A stretch of DNA of 64,000 nucleotides from Hahellaceae bacterium (GTDB lineage: Bacteria > Pseudomonadota > Gammaproteobacteria > Pseudomonadales > Oleiphilaceae): NCBI GenBank assembly GCA_024234505.1, contig JACKOD010000004.1, positions 1 to 64,000 of the forward strand, read 5' to 3'. Made by a program: the position numbers and the translations under genes. The notes under the pieces were generated by a model. The model searched no databases. It saw only the letters and a list, made by a program, of their open reading frames with translations, and was not told where the DNA came from. Positions within the stretch are counted from its first letter, which is position 1; the number at the start of each line of letters is the position of its first letter. Shown one piece after another: positions 38,988 to 48,481 of the stretch.

Positions 38988-39587
38988 TTGACTTTAGAAG
39001 AATTTATCGAATTAGGTAAGCAAGACCTTTTAGAAAGCGTGGAGAATAAGCAAAAGGAGAAACAAAGCAATCTTGCAAACGCAGCATCAGTATTGGTAGG
39101 GATCAATGCTGGTCATACCCTGGATCAAGATGAGGGCGAGGAGCGAACGCGGGAGATTGAATTATCCTCAGGGTTAATGTTAATGGTAGCTCACATAAAG
39201 GAATTTTCGGATCAGAATGATTTTGCTCAACTAGCCGAGGATGTTGCCGAAGTTGTATTGAAAGCCCTTGGGCTTGGAGTTCTGGTTAGTCGCAATGCAA
39301 ATATGGCTAGCATAAACGAAAGGTTAATGAGGCAAACTTCTGGCTTACAAGAGAGAAATGCACGAAAAAGAGAGATGATTGACAAGGCCAAAGAGTTAGC
39401 TACAAGTCTGTGGAATAAAGACTTCACTCAATCAATGCGCACTGGAGAGGTGGCCTTTCAAATTTATGATCAACTAAAAACCGATTATAAGGATGTTGTG
39501 CCGGAAAAAGTTGAAAGTGTCAAAGAGTGGATTAAGCCTTTAGCTCCGGACTATGCAAAAAAAGCAGGTAGACCCCCACAAAAATAA
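38988..39587 (+). CDS. Hypothetical island protein (199 aa)
   Basis: TTG start at 38988 with AAGGGG about 8 bases upstream. Largely helical, charged, with no domain I recognise; C-terminus basic (KKAGRPPQK). Repeated acidic/amphipathic helices could mean a soluble regulatory or defence accessory factor. Followed by 131 bp without a gene, then AlpA. Confidence 0.55.
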   Translation: MTLEEFIELGKQDLLESVENKQKEKQSNLANAASVLVGINAGHTLDQDEGEERTREIELSSGLMLMVAHIKEFSDQNDFAQLAEDVAEVVLKALGLGVLVSRNANMASINERLMRQTSGLQERNARKREMIDKAKELATSLWNKDFTQSMRTGEVAFQIYDQLKTDYKDVVPEKVESVKEWIKPLAPDYAKKAGRPPQK

Positions 39588-39718
39588 ATATATTGAGCGT
39601 GAGGTTATTGCAATTTTCGTTACATCAATCCTAATAAACGTCACGCTCGGTAAATTTTATTTCATTTAGTTATAAATCACTATCTGCCATGTACAACAAC
39701 CACTAACGAGGTTCAAAC

Positions 39719-39964
39719 ATGGCTATCACCATACTTCGATTACCCCAAGCCAAAGCTGAAACGGGCTATTCACGATCAACTATCTATAACCGTATTGCTC
39801 AGGGACTATGGCCTAAGCCTGTAAAATTAGGGCCCCGATGTATTGGTTGGCCTGCACGTGAAATTGCAGCAATCAATACGGCACGCATAGCAGGAAAGTC
39901 AGATAGCGAGATTCGAGAGCTGGTGAGAAAGCTTGAATGCGAACGAAAAACGATGGCCGCGTGA
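39719..39964 (+). CDS. AlpA-family transcriptional regulator/excisionase
   Basis: 81 aa. MerR-like winged helix: ILRLPQAKAETGYSRSTIYNRIAQGLWPKPVKLGPRCIGWP, AlpA's hallmark, then a basic helix. AlpA proteins activate or excise prophage-like elements; likely controls the island's integration state. First gene of a tight run through the replication genes. Confidence 0.9.
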   Translation: MAITILRLPQAKAETGYSRSTIYNRIAQGLWPKPVKLGPRCIGWPAREIAAINTARIAGKSDSEIRELVRKLECERKTMAA

Positions 39965-39974
39965 GGCTGGGGTA

Positions 39975-40205
39975 ATGGAAAAAAACAAAGCAGCCCCCGA
40001 AGAGGCCGAAAAGAATATATCGAACTCGCATTCTACCACAAATAACATCCGTCAGCCTTGCAAACTGGACATCACACTTAGGACCTTTTTGGCAAAAGGT
40101 GATCAGGAAAAAGAGCGCGCCTGCAAAAATGTACGCCAATATCAAGCAATGCATGGTTTATCGGTTGAAGCCAGCGAGAACAAAATGAGCGGAGTGACTG
40201 TATGA
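39975..40205 (+). CDS. Small hypothetical protein (76 aa)
   Basis: ATG at 39975 with GGGG 4 bases upstream; stop overlaps the primase start by 4 bp (ATGA). Sequence is hydrophilic with Lys/Glu/Asn-rich segments and no recognisable domain. Location between alpA and primase is typical of small P4-island ORFs. Confidence 0.6.
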   Translation: MEKNKAAPEEAEKNISNSHSTTNNIRQPCKLDITLRTFLAKGDQEKERACKNVRQYQAMHGLSVEASENKMSGVTV

Positions 40206-41236
40206 CTACCGTAATCGACTTCTGGATGAGTGCTGACCGTCAGTGTTATCAGAATCAATGGCCAAATATCTATCGCATCATATGGCCTAATACGCGCAAA
40301 CATATCAAACACCAACCTTGCCCGCTGTGTGGAGGCAAAGACCGTTTTCGGCTCTATTCCGATTGGCAGGAAACCGGCGGTGCCATCTGTAACCGCTGTG
40401 GCACGGGGAATGGTCTGACGTGGGTAATGCGTACGCTTGGCTGTAATGCCCGGACGGCACATGATTTTATCGCCCAAGAAATGGGTGTTGAGCGCGGCAA
40501 AACTTCGTATCTTCAAACCGTGTCGGACACATTAAGCCATAAGCCATGTGCGAACCTGGGTAGGCAAAAGCGCCAGGTGAATCTTGAAGCACTTTTGAAG
40601 CAGGGGCAGTCACTTGCCACCAGTCAGCCAGCACAGCGTTACCTGAATGCGCGAGGGTTGGGAGTGTTGTTACAGCGTCAGGATTGGCCGGACATTCTGG
40701 CCATATCCAACCTTGCCTATCATGGCGAGGAGGGGCAAATAGCGTTACCGGCTTTAATTGCTGCCATTCGCTCGCCCAGAGGTGAATTGGTCAACGTGCA
40801 CCGCACCTATCTCAGCAGTGAGGGCGGTAAAGCAACAGTGAGCAGCCCGAAAAAACTTATGCCCAGCATCGAACCGGGCGCAATGAAAGGCGCGGCCATA
40901 CGCCTTTATCCGGCTGGCCCCTCATTGGCATTAACGGAAGGGATTGAAACAGCGCTTGCGGTACGCGCGGCCTTTCCGGAAATGCCGGTGTGGGCGTGCG
41001 TTAGTGCCTATGGATTGCGTCATGTTATTTTGCCCGCCTTTGTGTGCCGGGTTTTTATCATGGCAGATAAAGATCTGTCAGGCGAAGGGACACGGGCAGC
41101 CAGCCACTTAGCCGCCCGTCTGGTTAAAGAGGGCCGCGACGTGCGGTTATGCTTGCCACCTGATCCAATACCGGAAGGTAAAAAAGGTGTGGATTGGCTG
41201 GATGTGCTGAATGAAAGTGTGGAGATGGCAGTATGA
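40202..41236 (+). CDS. Toprim primase with zinc ribbon (P4 alpha N-terminal type)
   Basis: 344 aa. Cys4 zinc ribbon (Cys40, Cys43, Cys63, Cys66; CPLCGGKDRFR and CNRCG), and a Toprim domain with the metal-binding DKD (MADKDLSGEGTRAA near 287). The P4 alpha protein carries this primase on the same chain as its helicase; here they are split, with the DUF927 gene overlapping by 4 bp. It primes replication of the excised island. Confidence 0.9.
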   Translation: MTTVIDFWMSADRQCYQNQWPNIYRIIWPNTRKHIKHQPCPLCGGKDRFRLYSDWQETGGAICNRCGTGNGLTWVMRTLGCNARTAHDFIAQEMGVERGKTSYLQTVSDTLSHKPCANLGRQKRQVNLEALLKQGQSLATSQPAQRYLNARGLGVLLQRQDWPDILAISNLAYHGEEGQIALPALIAAIRSPRGELVNVHRTYLSSEGGKATVSSPKKLMPSIEPGAMKGAAIRLYPAGPSLALTEGIETALAVRAAFPEMPVWACVSAYGLRHVILPAFVCRVFIMADKDLSGEGTRAASHLAARLVKEGRDVRLCLPPDPIPEGKKGVDWLDVLNESVEMAV

Positions 41237-43116
41237 GTGCGCAAATAATCAGACAAGCCATTCAAGCAACTGATATTCAAACTTGTGAAAAAACAGGGGT
41301 AACAGAGGTAACACAGGTAACAGCCAGTAATGACGCGGCTTCTTGCTTAATGCCACTGGGTAACAATGGGGTAACAGGGGTAACAAGACAGAATCAAGCC
41401 CCGCAATGGCCTTCCCTCAAAGATCGGCCCTGCTGGTGCGTGTATGAAATGAGCACGCTAAAACCAGATGGCAAGGAAGCGCGGGCAGGTGTGTGGCATC
41501 ACTCGATCAAGGAAACGAATGGCGAGCCGAAGCCAGTTGATGAATGGGTTTGCTCACCCTTGCGTGTTGTGGCCGTTTCCGCCGTAGGAAAGAGTGACTT
41601 TGGCCGTTTGCTCAATATTCGTAATTCCTACGGAGATTGGTTTGAATGGTGTATGCCCATGTCATTGCTCAGTGGCAGCGGTGAAGAGTTGCGCAAAGAG
41701 TTGCTTAATATGGGGTGGGAATACAATGTTAATCGTGCCAAAAGCATTATGACTTATTTATTCAGTCAGCACCCTGCACGGCGCGTCATGGCGGCAAAGC
41801 AAACAGGCTGGCACAGTTCCGGCGTTTTTGTCATGCCGGATGCGGTCCTGGGAGAGGCGGATGTCTTCTTTCAGTCTGAAACCGCAGGCATGGCCAATTA
41901 TAGTAATGGTGGAACATTGGAAGGGTGGCAAGCCAGCATTGCCCAGAAGTGTCCCGGTAATCCAGTACTTATGTTTGTTACGGCTGCGAGCTTTGCCGGG
42001 CCATTGCTGAAAATCGTCCATCAAGGCAGCGGCGGCTTTCACTTGCTGGGGGACTCCTCGAAAGGTAAAAGTACTGCGCTTAATGTGGCCTGTTCTGTGT
42101 GGGGCAAAGCAGAGGAATACATGCGCACATGGAATGCAACCGGTAACGGGTTGGAAGGCGTGGCCGCCATTCGCAATGATACCTTACTGGTGCTCGATGA
42201 AATCAAACAGGCCAATCCCAAGGAAATAGGCCTGACAGTTTACAGTTTGGGTAATGGCACCGGTAAGCAGCGCAGCAGTCGTAGTGGCGTGGCGCGGACT
42301 GCGCACAAATGGCGCACGCTATTTCTGTCATCTGGAGAGAAAGCGCTTGAAACCCTGATGATGGAAGCCGGAGAGCGGCCTAATGCGGGTCAGCTCGTCC
42401 GCTTGCCCAGTGTTCCGGCCGTCTTTGGCCCGCATGGCGCATTTCATGAACTACACGGAATGCGTGATGGAGCAGAGCTGGCCGCTCACCTGAATACCGC
42501 TAGCAATACCCATTATGGCCACGCAGGCAAAGCGTTTATACGCGCGTTAGTGATTGATGATGCAGAGGCCGTTAATGCCGCATTCAGGAAAATGAAAGGG
42601 TTATTCGGCGCTCGCAACTCTCAGGAAGGACGTTGCGCCGAACGGTTTGCACTGGTCGCTTTGGCGGGAGAGCTGGCAATAGGGTATGGCGTACTCCCTT
42701 GGCCCGAAGGGACTGCCGTAGCGGCAGTACAAACCCTGTACAAAGTGTGGCAGGCAGAACAGAAGGCGGGGCACAATGAAGATACCCAGATTCTGGATGC
42801 GGTAGCAACATTTCTTGATCGATGTGGCGGCAGCCATTTTGAGCCCTTGAAAGGGAGTGAACACCATACAGTGAGAGACCGTGCGGGCTTCTACGATGAT
42901 CGGCCTAGCGGTTTAGGAGACTCCGCGAGGGTGTACCTGTTTACCGAAGGGGGGCTAAAAGCAGCCGTGAAGGGCTACGATTTTACACGAACCCTCAAAG
43001 CGCTGGATGAGGCTGGATGGTTGGTGGAAAAAGAATCCGGCAAACGATCCAAAAACACCCGAACCCGTGAAGGGCAAAAGCGACTCTATTATGTTCAGCC
43101 AGAGGGGGTACTATGA
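41233..43116 (+). CDS. DUF927 helicase-like ATPase
   Basis: 627 aa, start ATG overlapping the primase stop. The DUF927 region contains Walker A GDSSKGKST (about 272-281) and Walker B LLVLDEIKQ; GWHSSGVFVMPD and EGVAAIRNDTLLVLDE are typical. Probably the replicative helicase of the island. Its N-terminus (about 22-51) encodes VT-rich repeats formed by GGTAACA iterons. Confidence 0.9.
   Translation: MSAQIIRQAIQATDIQTCEKTGVTEVTQVTASNDAASCLMPLGNNGVTGVTRQNQAPQWPSLKDRPCWCVYEMSTLKPDGKEARAGVWHHSIKETNGEPKPVDEWVCSPLRVVAVSAVGKSDFGRLLNIRNSYGDWFEWCMPMSLLSGSGEELRKELLNMGWEYNVNRAKSIMTYLFSQHPARRVMAAKQTGWHSSGVFVMPDAVLGEADVFFQSETAGMANYSNGGTLEGWQASIAQKCPGNPVLMFVTAASFAGPLLKIVHQGSGGFHLLGDSSKGKSTALNVACSVWGKAEEYMRTWNATGNGLEGVAAIRNDTLLVLDEIKQANPKEIGLTVYSLGNGTGKQRSSRSGVARTAHKWRTLFLSSGEKALETLMMEAGERPNAGQLVRLPSVPAVFGPHGAFHELHGMRDGAELAAHLNTASNTHYGHAGKAFIRALVIDDAEAVNAAFRKMKGLFGARNSQEGRCAERFALVALAGELAIGYGVLPWPEGTAVAAVQTLYKVWQAEQKAGHNEDTQILDAVATFLDRCGGSHFEPLKGSEHHTVRDRAGFYDDRPSGLGDSARVYLFTEGGLKAAVKGYDFTRTLKALDEAGWLVEKESGKRSKNTRTREGQKRLYYVQPEGVL
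41298..41385 (+). repeat. Iteron-like array, forward (six GGTAACA)
   Basis: GGTAACA at 41298, 41307, 41316, 41359, 41370 and 41379; spacing 9, 9, 43, 11 and 9. All six encode Val-Thr with the same codons, GTA ACA, so sequence rather than protein seems constrained. Matched by inverted copies at 43175-43262. Confidence 0.75.
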
Positions 43117-43430
43117 GCGCGCTTGATGTACTGGACTGGTTAAAGCGCTTTGATAGAGACAAGCATAGCGAGTTTGTTACCCCTGTTACCGTACCGCTAC
43201 CTGATCAAGTAACTCGGAAAGCCGCGCCATTACTGGCTGTTACCCCTGTTACCTCTGTTACCCCAAAAATGGCCAAAGTTGAAACTAAAACCACGGTAGC
43301 TATTTGGGAGTGCGAAGTAGATGGCCGGTCATTCTCGGTAATTGATCCTTCTGGACAGGCAGAGCAAGCGATGCAACAAGAATTGCTTGCGCGATTTGGC
43401 AGAAGGCTACAGGCGATGCGAAAAAGGTGA
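43113..43430 (+). CDS. Hypothetical island protein (105 aa)
   Basis: Starts inside the last codons of the DUF927 gene (ATGA overlap). No domain recognised; contains Val-Thr repeats (VTPVT, VTPVTSVT) produced by the inverted iterons, and a short C-terminal helix-rich region (QAMQQELLARFGRRLQAM). Probably part of the replication operon. Confidence 0.6.
   Translation: MSALDVLDWLKRFDRDKHSEFVTPVTVPLPDQVTRKAAPLLAVTPVTSVTPKMAKVETKTTVAIWECEVDGRSFSVIDPSGQAEQAMQQELLARFGRRLQAMRKR
43175..43262 (-). repeat. Iteron-like array, inverted (five TGTTACC)
   Basis: TGTTACC, the reverse complement of GGTAACA, at 43175, 43184, 43238, 43247 and 43256, again 9 bp apart within clusters. All encode Val-Thr as GTT ACC. 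The pair of arrays flanks most of the DUF927 gene in opposite orientation, an arrangement expected for an origin and a second copy-control locus. Confidence 0.75.
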
Positions 43431-43492
43431 TCGTTAGATGCCCAGATTGGCAGTAGCCATGCTGGGTGGTTCTGACTACACTAACCAGGAAG

Positions 43493-43559
43493 CCTCAATA
43501 CAGTGAACCAGCTCTGGGCAATTGGAGCCCTCTGTCTCGTACTGTGTTGAGGTTTTTTT
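43493..43559 (+). terminator. Terminator of the island replication operon
   Basis: CCTCAATACAGT pairs with ACTGTGTTGAGG (one G-T pair) around a 36-base loop, followed by TTTTTTT. About 60 bp after the last replication gene. Confidence 0.7.
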
Positions 43560-43732
43560 GTTTTGACACAATTACACTAAGAGTCTTGGCTTTACGGAGC
43601 ATTACCTTGTGCTAGAGATAATCACCTGAAGACTTTCCTTATCGTATTTTTCAATTTCACTAGTGTGTAGTAATTATCTAAAGCGTTCGGGAGTTTACAC
43701 TTATAAATTGGATGTTTTGCTACCAGAAGAGG

Positions 43733-43900
43733 TCAATTCGTTGGACTGAATGGCTTCGTTTTCTTCTGATCAAAATAGGCTAGCGCTTCCTTAGTCGCCC
43801 GCTCCATTTCGTCCCGCAGTGATTTTATTTCTAAAGGTGTCAGCATCGTTTGTTCAAGATAAGTATCAAGCTTCTGACGCTGTGAAGTAGTTTCAGTCAT
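43733..43900 (-). CDS. Possible small protein (55 aa)
   Basis: ATG at 43900 to TGA at 43733: MTETTSQRQKLDTYLEQTM... ending FSPTN. Amphipathic, helical, charge-rich, plausible as a real protein; GGTAGAG is a weak SD. It is transcribed with the restriction operon direction. No family recognised. Confidence 0.4.
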   Translation of the reverse strand: MTETTSQRQKLDTYLEQTMLTPLEIKSLRDEMERATKEALAYFDQKKTKPFSPTN

Positions 43901-44434
43901 TCTCTACCGTTCCCGTAAATCTAGTTCAAATACGCCGTATTTTTGCTTTTAATTATATAGCGTATCTTAAACAATCAGGTAACTAATCTTATGTCTCAAA
44001 TATGACGAGAGTTCCAATCATTCTAAAGGCATCTGAGTGAGTTCTGTAAGGGGTGCTAAACCCAAATTACTTGATATATAAGCGACGTAAGCGGGTCGGT
44101 AGTTTGCTTCGGCTTATGGCAATACAGCCACTACGAGTGGCGTGCTAAACTGAAAAAGGTTTGCATAGGGTGAAGCCAAGTTAGTTAGTAGAAATTCTTT
44201 GTCTCGTACCGTATTGAATTTTTAGCAGTTTTGGCGCAGACCAAAACAAGAGCTTTTGCTTTACAGCGTTTTAGTCACTCCCGGCAATAAGTATCCAAGA
44301 ATTGCAAATCTGACAAAGGATTCTGAATCTATTGGGTGTTTGTTTATTTGTTATTGTTACTGAAAGATTGTTTCGCACTTCCTGTCGCGCTGGCATTAAC
44401 TATTCGTCCCAACGAACGCTATACAAATTGGAAC

Positions 44435-45289
44435 CTATAAACCCAAAAACCACTCAGGATCCACAGTGACTTTTTCTACAAGCTCTGTTTTTATCCCAAG
44501 TGCCAACTCTTTCAGTTTGTCCGCGAGTTGATCGCCATCCACCAAATCGATTGGAGCGGCGCCATCTCGGTTTGCTTCTTCAATCGCTGCTTTAGTAAAA
44601 CTGCCGGTTGTAATAAACATTCCACGATCAGCACGACCGACCGTCGCGCCTCTGAAGTTTCGTATCTCTGGTGCGCCTACGGAGCCTTTGTACTTCTTGC
44701 ATTGAAAGGCAATATGGAAACTCATCAATCCATTAATTCTGGCAATACCTTTGCCATCGATACCTCCATCGCCTGTACGACCGGTGACTTCTACATGAAC
44801 AAAACCCGATTCACGCAGCATACGTTGAGTGAGACGCTCAAATGCATCAGGGCTCATTTCCTCAACCAGTACATGATGCAGCTTCTCACGCCAGGCCAGC
44901 ATCTCCTCTGGTGACTCATCTAAAACTGTATCCGGATCGGTCGGGTCTGTAGTGTTTTGATTGGCCTTTCTATCCAGCGACCTTACATAATTCAGTATTT
45001 CCCGACTATCAATATCAGGTGCTTGCTTCGCTTTGTCCGTAAGCGCCCATACTCCGCGCGATGAATTCTCAAGGTAGCCCGCTTTCTTCAAGTAAGTCCG
45101 TGCCCAAGCTAGTCGATATCCAATCTCGGTTTGATTGCTTTTATCTGGACTATGTAAAACGGTAAGTGCTTCTTCGTCAAACTTCTCAAGCTCTACTACG
45201 GCTTCGTAGATTTCACTGATACTGCCTGAACCCCCCAGGTTCACAAGCGCTTTCATTAAAGGCAGCATAAGCTGATCAAATGTGACCAT
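44435..45289 (-). CDS. Mrr-family restriction endonuclease
   Basis: 284 aa. N-terminal winged-helix domain (about 1-90), linker, then Mrr catalytic domain (about 145-270) with PD-(D/E)xK motif: GDGGIDGKG and AFQCKKYKG, plus MFITTGSFTKAA. Mrr cleaves DNA with methylated bases. It lies 81 bp beyond hsdR in the same direction, so it may form the last gene of the operon. It could restrict modified incoming DNA that the HsdR/M/S system does not. Confidence 0.92.
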   Translation of the reverse strand: MVTFDQLMLPLMKALVNLGGSGSISEIYEAVVELEKFDEEALTVLHSPDKSNQTEIGYRLAWARTYLKKAGYLENSSRGVWALTDKAKQAPDIDSREILNYVRSLDRKANQNTTDPTDPDTVLDESPEEMLAWREKLHHVLVEEMSPDAFERLTQRMLRESGFVHVEVTGRTGDGGIDGKGIARINGLMSFHIAFQCKKYKGSVGAPEIRNFRGATVGRADRGMFITTGSFTKAAIEEANRDGAAPIDLVDGDQLADKLKELALGIKTELVEKVTVDPEWFLGL

Positions 45290-45370
45290 TCTCTTCTTTC
45301 CTAAAGTCTATTGAATCAGAAGCAGCAACGCGTCTCTGACTGATATTCTGCGGTATTAGAACACCCTGAA

Positions 45371-48300
45371 TTAGAGCTGCCCCCCGACACCCTTAAATTT
45401 CTCGACAAAGGTGGCTATTTTCTGGAATACGCTCTGCTTCTTAGTCAGGTATTGTGGGTTTAACGGGCTCATTTTAGGCAGAATGGTATTCAGTTCGGTG
45501 CCGTTATCACTGGCAAACTCACGTTTAAGTGAAGCAGTGATATAGCGCCGGGCTGCCTCGGCATTCAGACTCTCTGTCTCAATGAGATCTGCCGCTTCTC
45601 GCCGTTGTTCTGTTTGAGCAAACGTAAAGAAGGCCTCAATCACGCTGGCCTTGTCGCCAATCTGGTTGAGGTCGGTTTGATTGATAAAATCGACCAGCAA
45701 GCTTTCTTTAGCCCGATTGCCTAGGCTGGCGCGGATCACGCGGCGAACTTCATCCACTAGATCGGCTTTGGTTTTGGTTTTTTTGTTGTGCTCGAAAATC
45801 AGTTCCAGAATGTAGTCCAGGTTGATCTCTTGCGACTTGAGTAGATCCACCTCAAACACCACATCATCCCAATCGATGGTGGATTTTTCTTTTTCCTCGG
45901 CCGTTTTTTGGCGACGCTGCCAGTCACGTATGTCGTTGTAAGTCGAGCGGTAATCCTGAACCATCCGCTCGGCTGGCAGGCGTATGGTTTGTAGTTCTGC
46001 CAGTTTTTCATCATCCAGATAGTGTTCAGCTTTGAAGGCTTCTACAGCCTGCGGATCGTTCATGTCCACGTTTTGCAAGGCTTTTACGCTGGCAAACTCG
46101 TCGTAGTTTTGCAGGATATTTTCAACTCGCAGATACTCGCCAAAGAGCTTTGCAAAGGCTTTTTTATCGGCTTCTTTTTCAATGGCTGATGGGTCAGGAA
46201 AACGCTGCTCCAGTTCTCTGATCACGCCCTTAAAGCCGCGTCGTGCTTCGCCTGTGGCCACATCGGTAAAGCCTTCCATGTATTCCTTGTAGCTCTTTTC
46301 CAGCACCACGTTTTTGGTGTTTTTATCACCAAACAGGGTGATGGCGTCCACGGTTGCCTTTTCCAAATCGCGGAAGGTAACGATATTGCCGAAAGTCTTG
46401 GTTGCATCAAAAATGCGGTTAGTGCGCGAATAGGCCTGCATCAAGCCGTGATAGCGCAGGTTTTTATCTACGAATAGCGTATTCAATGTCGGCGCATCGA
46501 AGCCGGTAAGGAACATGCCCACTACAATCAGCAGGTCGATTTCCTTGGATTTCACCCGCTTGGCCAGGTCACGGTAATAGTTCTGGAAGCCGTTGCTATC
46601 GACACTGAAATTGGTTTTAAAGAAACCGTTGTAGTCGGTAATGGCCGCGCTTAAAAACTCTTTTGCACTGCTATTCATGGCAGAAACATCAAAGCTTTCG
46701 TCGAGAATATCGCCCACGGCATTCTGTTCTTCATTTGCTGCAAAGGAAAATATGGTGGCGATCCTTAGCGGCCTCTCGCTCTTTGCCTGCAACTGGTTCA
46801 ACGACTCATAATAAAGCTTGGCGGCATCCACACTGCTTACCGCGAACATGGCATTAAAACCCTTCCCACTCCCTGTCATATAGCCTTGCAAACGGTGTGT
46901 TTTCTGGCGGAAGTTATTCAGAATATATTGGGATATTTCCCGAATACGCTCCGGGTGCAACAGGGCTTGTTTGTTTTCCGCCGCGTTTAGCTTTTTTTCA
47001 TCTTGTTCGGTTTCTATTTCCTTAAACTTCGGGCGCACATCGTTGTAGTCCACCTTGAACTTGAGCACCTTTTCATCACGAATGGCGTCGGTGATGACAT
47101 AGGAATGCAGCTCACGGCCAAACACGCTGGCGGTGGTTTCCGCACCCAATGCGTTTTGGGGAAAGATGGGCGTGCCGGTAAATCCAAACTGGTAGAAGCG
47201 CTTGAACTTCTTCTTCAGGTTTTTCTGGGCTTCACCAAACTGGCTACGGTGGCACTCATCGAAGATGAATACCACTTGCTTGTTATAAATAGGCAGGTCA
47301 CCTTCGCTTTTCATCAGGTTATTGAGCTTCTGGATGGTGGTGACGATGATCTTATTATCATCTTTATCCAGATTGCGTTTTAAGCCTGCGGTGCTATCTG
47401 ACCCATTCACACTATCAGGTGAAAAGCGCTGGTATTCCTTCATGGTCTGGTAGTCGAGATCTTTACGATCAACCACAAAAAACACTTTTTCGATAAAATC
47501 CAGCTCGGTGGCCAAACGGGCGGCCTTAAAGCTGGTTAAGGTTTTGCCCGAGCCGGTGGTATGCCAGATAAAACCACCGCCTTCCGGGCTGCTCCAGTTT
47601 TTTGCCTCGAAGGAGCTTTTGACCTTCCTTAATATACGTTCAGTAGCGGCAATCTGGTAAGGGCGCATCACCAACAAGGTATCGTTGACATCAAACACAG
47701 CGTAGTGCAGCAATACATTCAACAGGGTATTTTTCTGGAAGAACGTGGCGGTAAAATCTTTTAAATCTTTAATCAGTGTGTTGTCGGCCTTCGCCCAGTT
47801 CATGGTGAAGTCGAAGCTGTTTTTATTGCGAGTTGTCGTATTGGAAAAATAACGGCTGTCGGTGCCGTTAGAAATCACAAACAACTGCAAAAATTTATAC
47901 AATGAATGCTCGCTATTAAAGCTCTCTTTGCTGTATCTGTGCACCTGATTAAAGGCTTCGCGAATAGCGACACCGCGTTTTTTAAGCTCAATTTGTACCA
48001 GGGGTAAGCCATTCACCAAAATGGTGACATCGTAGCGGTTGGCATGGCTGCCGGTCTGCTCGAACTGCTTGATCACCTGCACCTTGTTACGAGCGATGTT
48101 CTTTTTATCCAGCAGATAGATGTTTTTGATGCGGCCATCGTCAAACACAAAATCATGAATATAGTCATCATGAATCTTTCGGGTTTTATCCACTATGGTG
48201 TCGCTGGGTTTATCCAAATAAGTCTCGACAAAACGCAGCCATTCGCCCTCAAGAAACGTTACGTTATTGAGGGTTTGCAATTGCATCCGCACATTCGCCA

Positions 48301-48481
48301 GCATGGCATTAGGGTTGTTCAGGCTAGGCAGAAATTCATAGCCCTGATTGACCAAATCCTGAATCAGCTCGCGCTCAAGGGCATCTTCGCTTTGGTAGCC
48401 CTCGGCCACTTTCCATTCTTGGGTGTATTTATCCAGTACGATGAAGTTGTTCGATTCAGAGATAGCTTTGTAATTGGTCAT
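45371..48481 (-). CDS. hsdR: Type I restriction enzyme HsdR (type IC-like)
   Basis: 1036 aa; EcoR124I HsdR is 1038. N-terminal PD-(D/E)xK nuclease: Asp151, Glu165, Lys167 (IELKK), and Lys220 falls on NKNSFDF; these equal the EcoR124I numbers as I remember them. The motor has Walker A TTGSGKT with Lys313, DECH (409-412), and GFTGTPIF. Cleaves unmodified DNA at sites far from the target while translocating. Overlaps the PrrC-like gene by 4 bp. Confidence 0.96.
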   Translation of the reverse strand: MTNYKAISESNNFIVLDKYTQEWKVAEGYQSEDALERELIQDLVNQGYEFLPSLNNPNAMLANVRMQLQTLNNVTFLEGEWLRFVETYLDKPSDTIVDKTRKIHDDYIHDFVFDDGRIKNIYLLDKKNIARNKVQVIKQFEQTGSHANRYDVTILVNGLPLVQIELKKRGVAIREAFNQVHRYSKESFNSEHSLYKFLQLFVISNGTDSRYFSNTTTRNKNSFDFTMNWAKADNTLIKDLKDFTATFFQKNTLLNVLLHYAVFDVNDTLLVMRPYQIAATERILRKVKSSFEAKNWSSPEGGGFIWHTTGSGKTLTSFKAARLATELDFIEKVFFVVDRKDLDYQTMKEYQRFSPDSVNGSDSTAGLKRNLDKDDNKIIVTTIQKLNNLMKSEGDLPIYNKQVVFIFDECHRSQFGEAQKNLKKKFKRFYQFGFTGTPIFPQNALGAETTASVFGRELHSYVITDAIRDEKVLKFKVDYNDVRPKFKEIETEQDEKKLNAAENKQALLHPERIREISQYILNNFRQKTHRLQGYMTGSGKGFNAMFAVSSVDAAKLYYESLNQLQAKSERPLRIATIFSFAANEEQNAVGDILDESFDVSAMNSSAKEFLSAAITDYNGFFKTNFSVDSNGFQNYYRDLAKRVKSKEIDLLIVVGMFLTGFDAPTLNTLFVDKNLRYHGLMQAYSRTNRIFDATKTFGNIVTFRDLEKATVDAITLFGDKNTKNVVLEKSYKEYMEGFTDVATGEARRGFKGVIRELEQRFPDPSAIEKEADKKAFAKLFGEYLRVENILQNYDEFASVKALQNVDMNDPQAVEAFKAEHYLDDEKLAELQTIRLPAERMVQDYRSTYNDIRDWQRRQKTAEEKEKSTIDWDDVVFEVDLLKSQEINLDYILELIFEHNKKTKTKADLVDEVRRVIRASLGNRAKESLLVDFINQTDLNQIGDKASVIEAFFTFAQTEQRREAADLIETESLNAEAARRYITASLKREFASDNGTELNTILPKMSPLNPQYLTKKQSVFQKIATFVEKFKGVGGQL

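Larger units (their letters stand above)
43431..44434. other. Intergenic region with diverged repeats
   Basis: About 1 kb between the convergent replication and restriction operons. It holds the terminator at 43493-43559, a small minus-strand ORF (43733-43900), and two diverged copies of a block beginning CTGTCTCGTACTGTGTTGA (near 43531) and TTTGTCTCGTACCGTATTGA (near 44199), each followed by a TTGCTTTAC-like stretch. No other gene seen. Confidence 0.6.
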
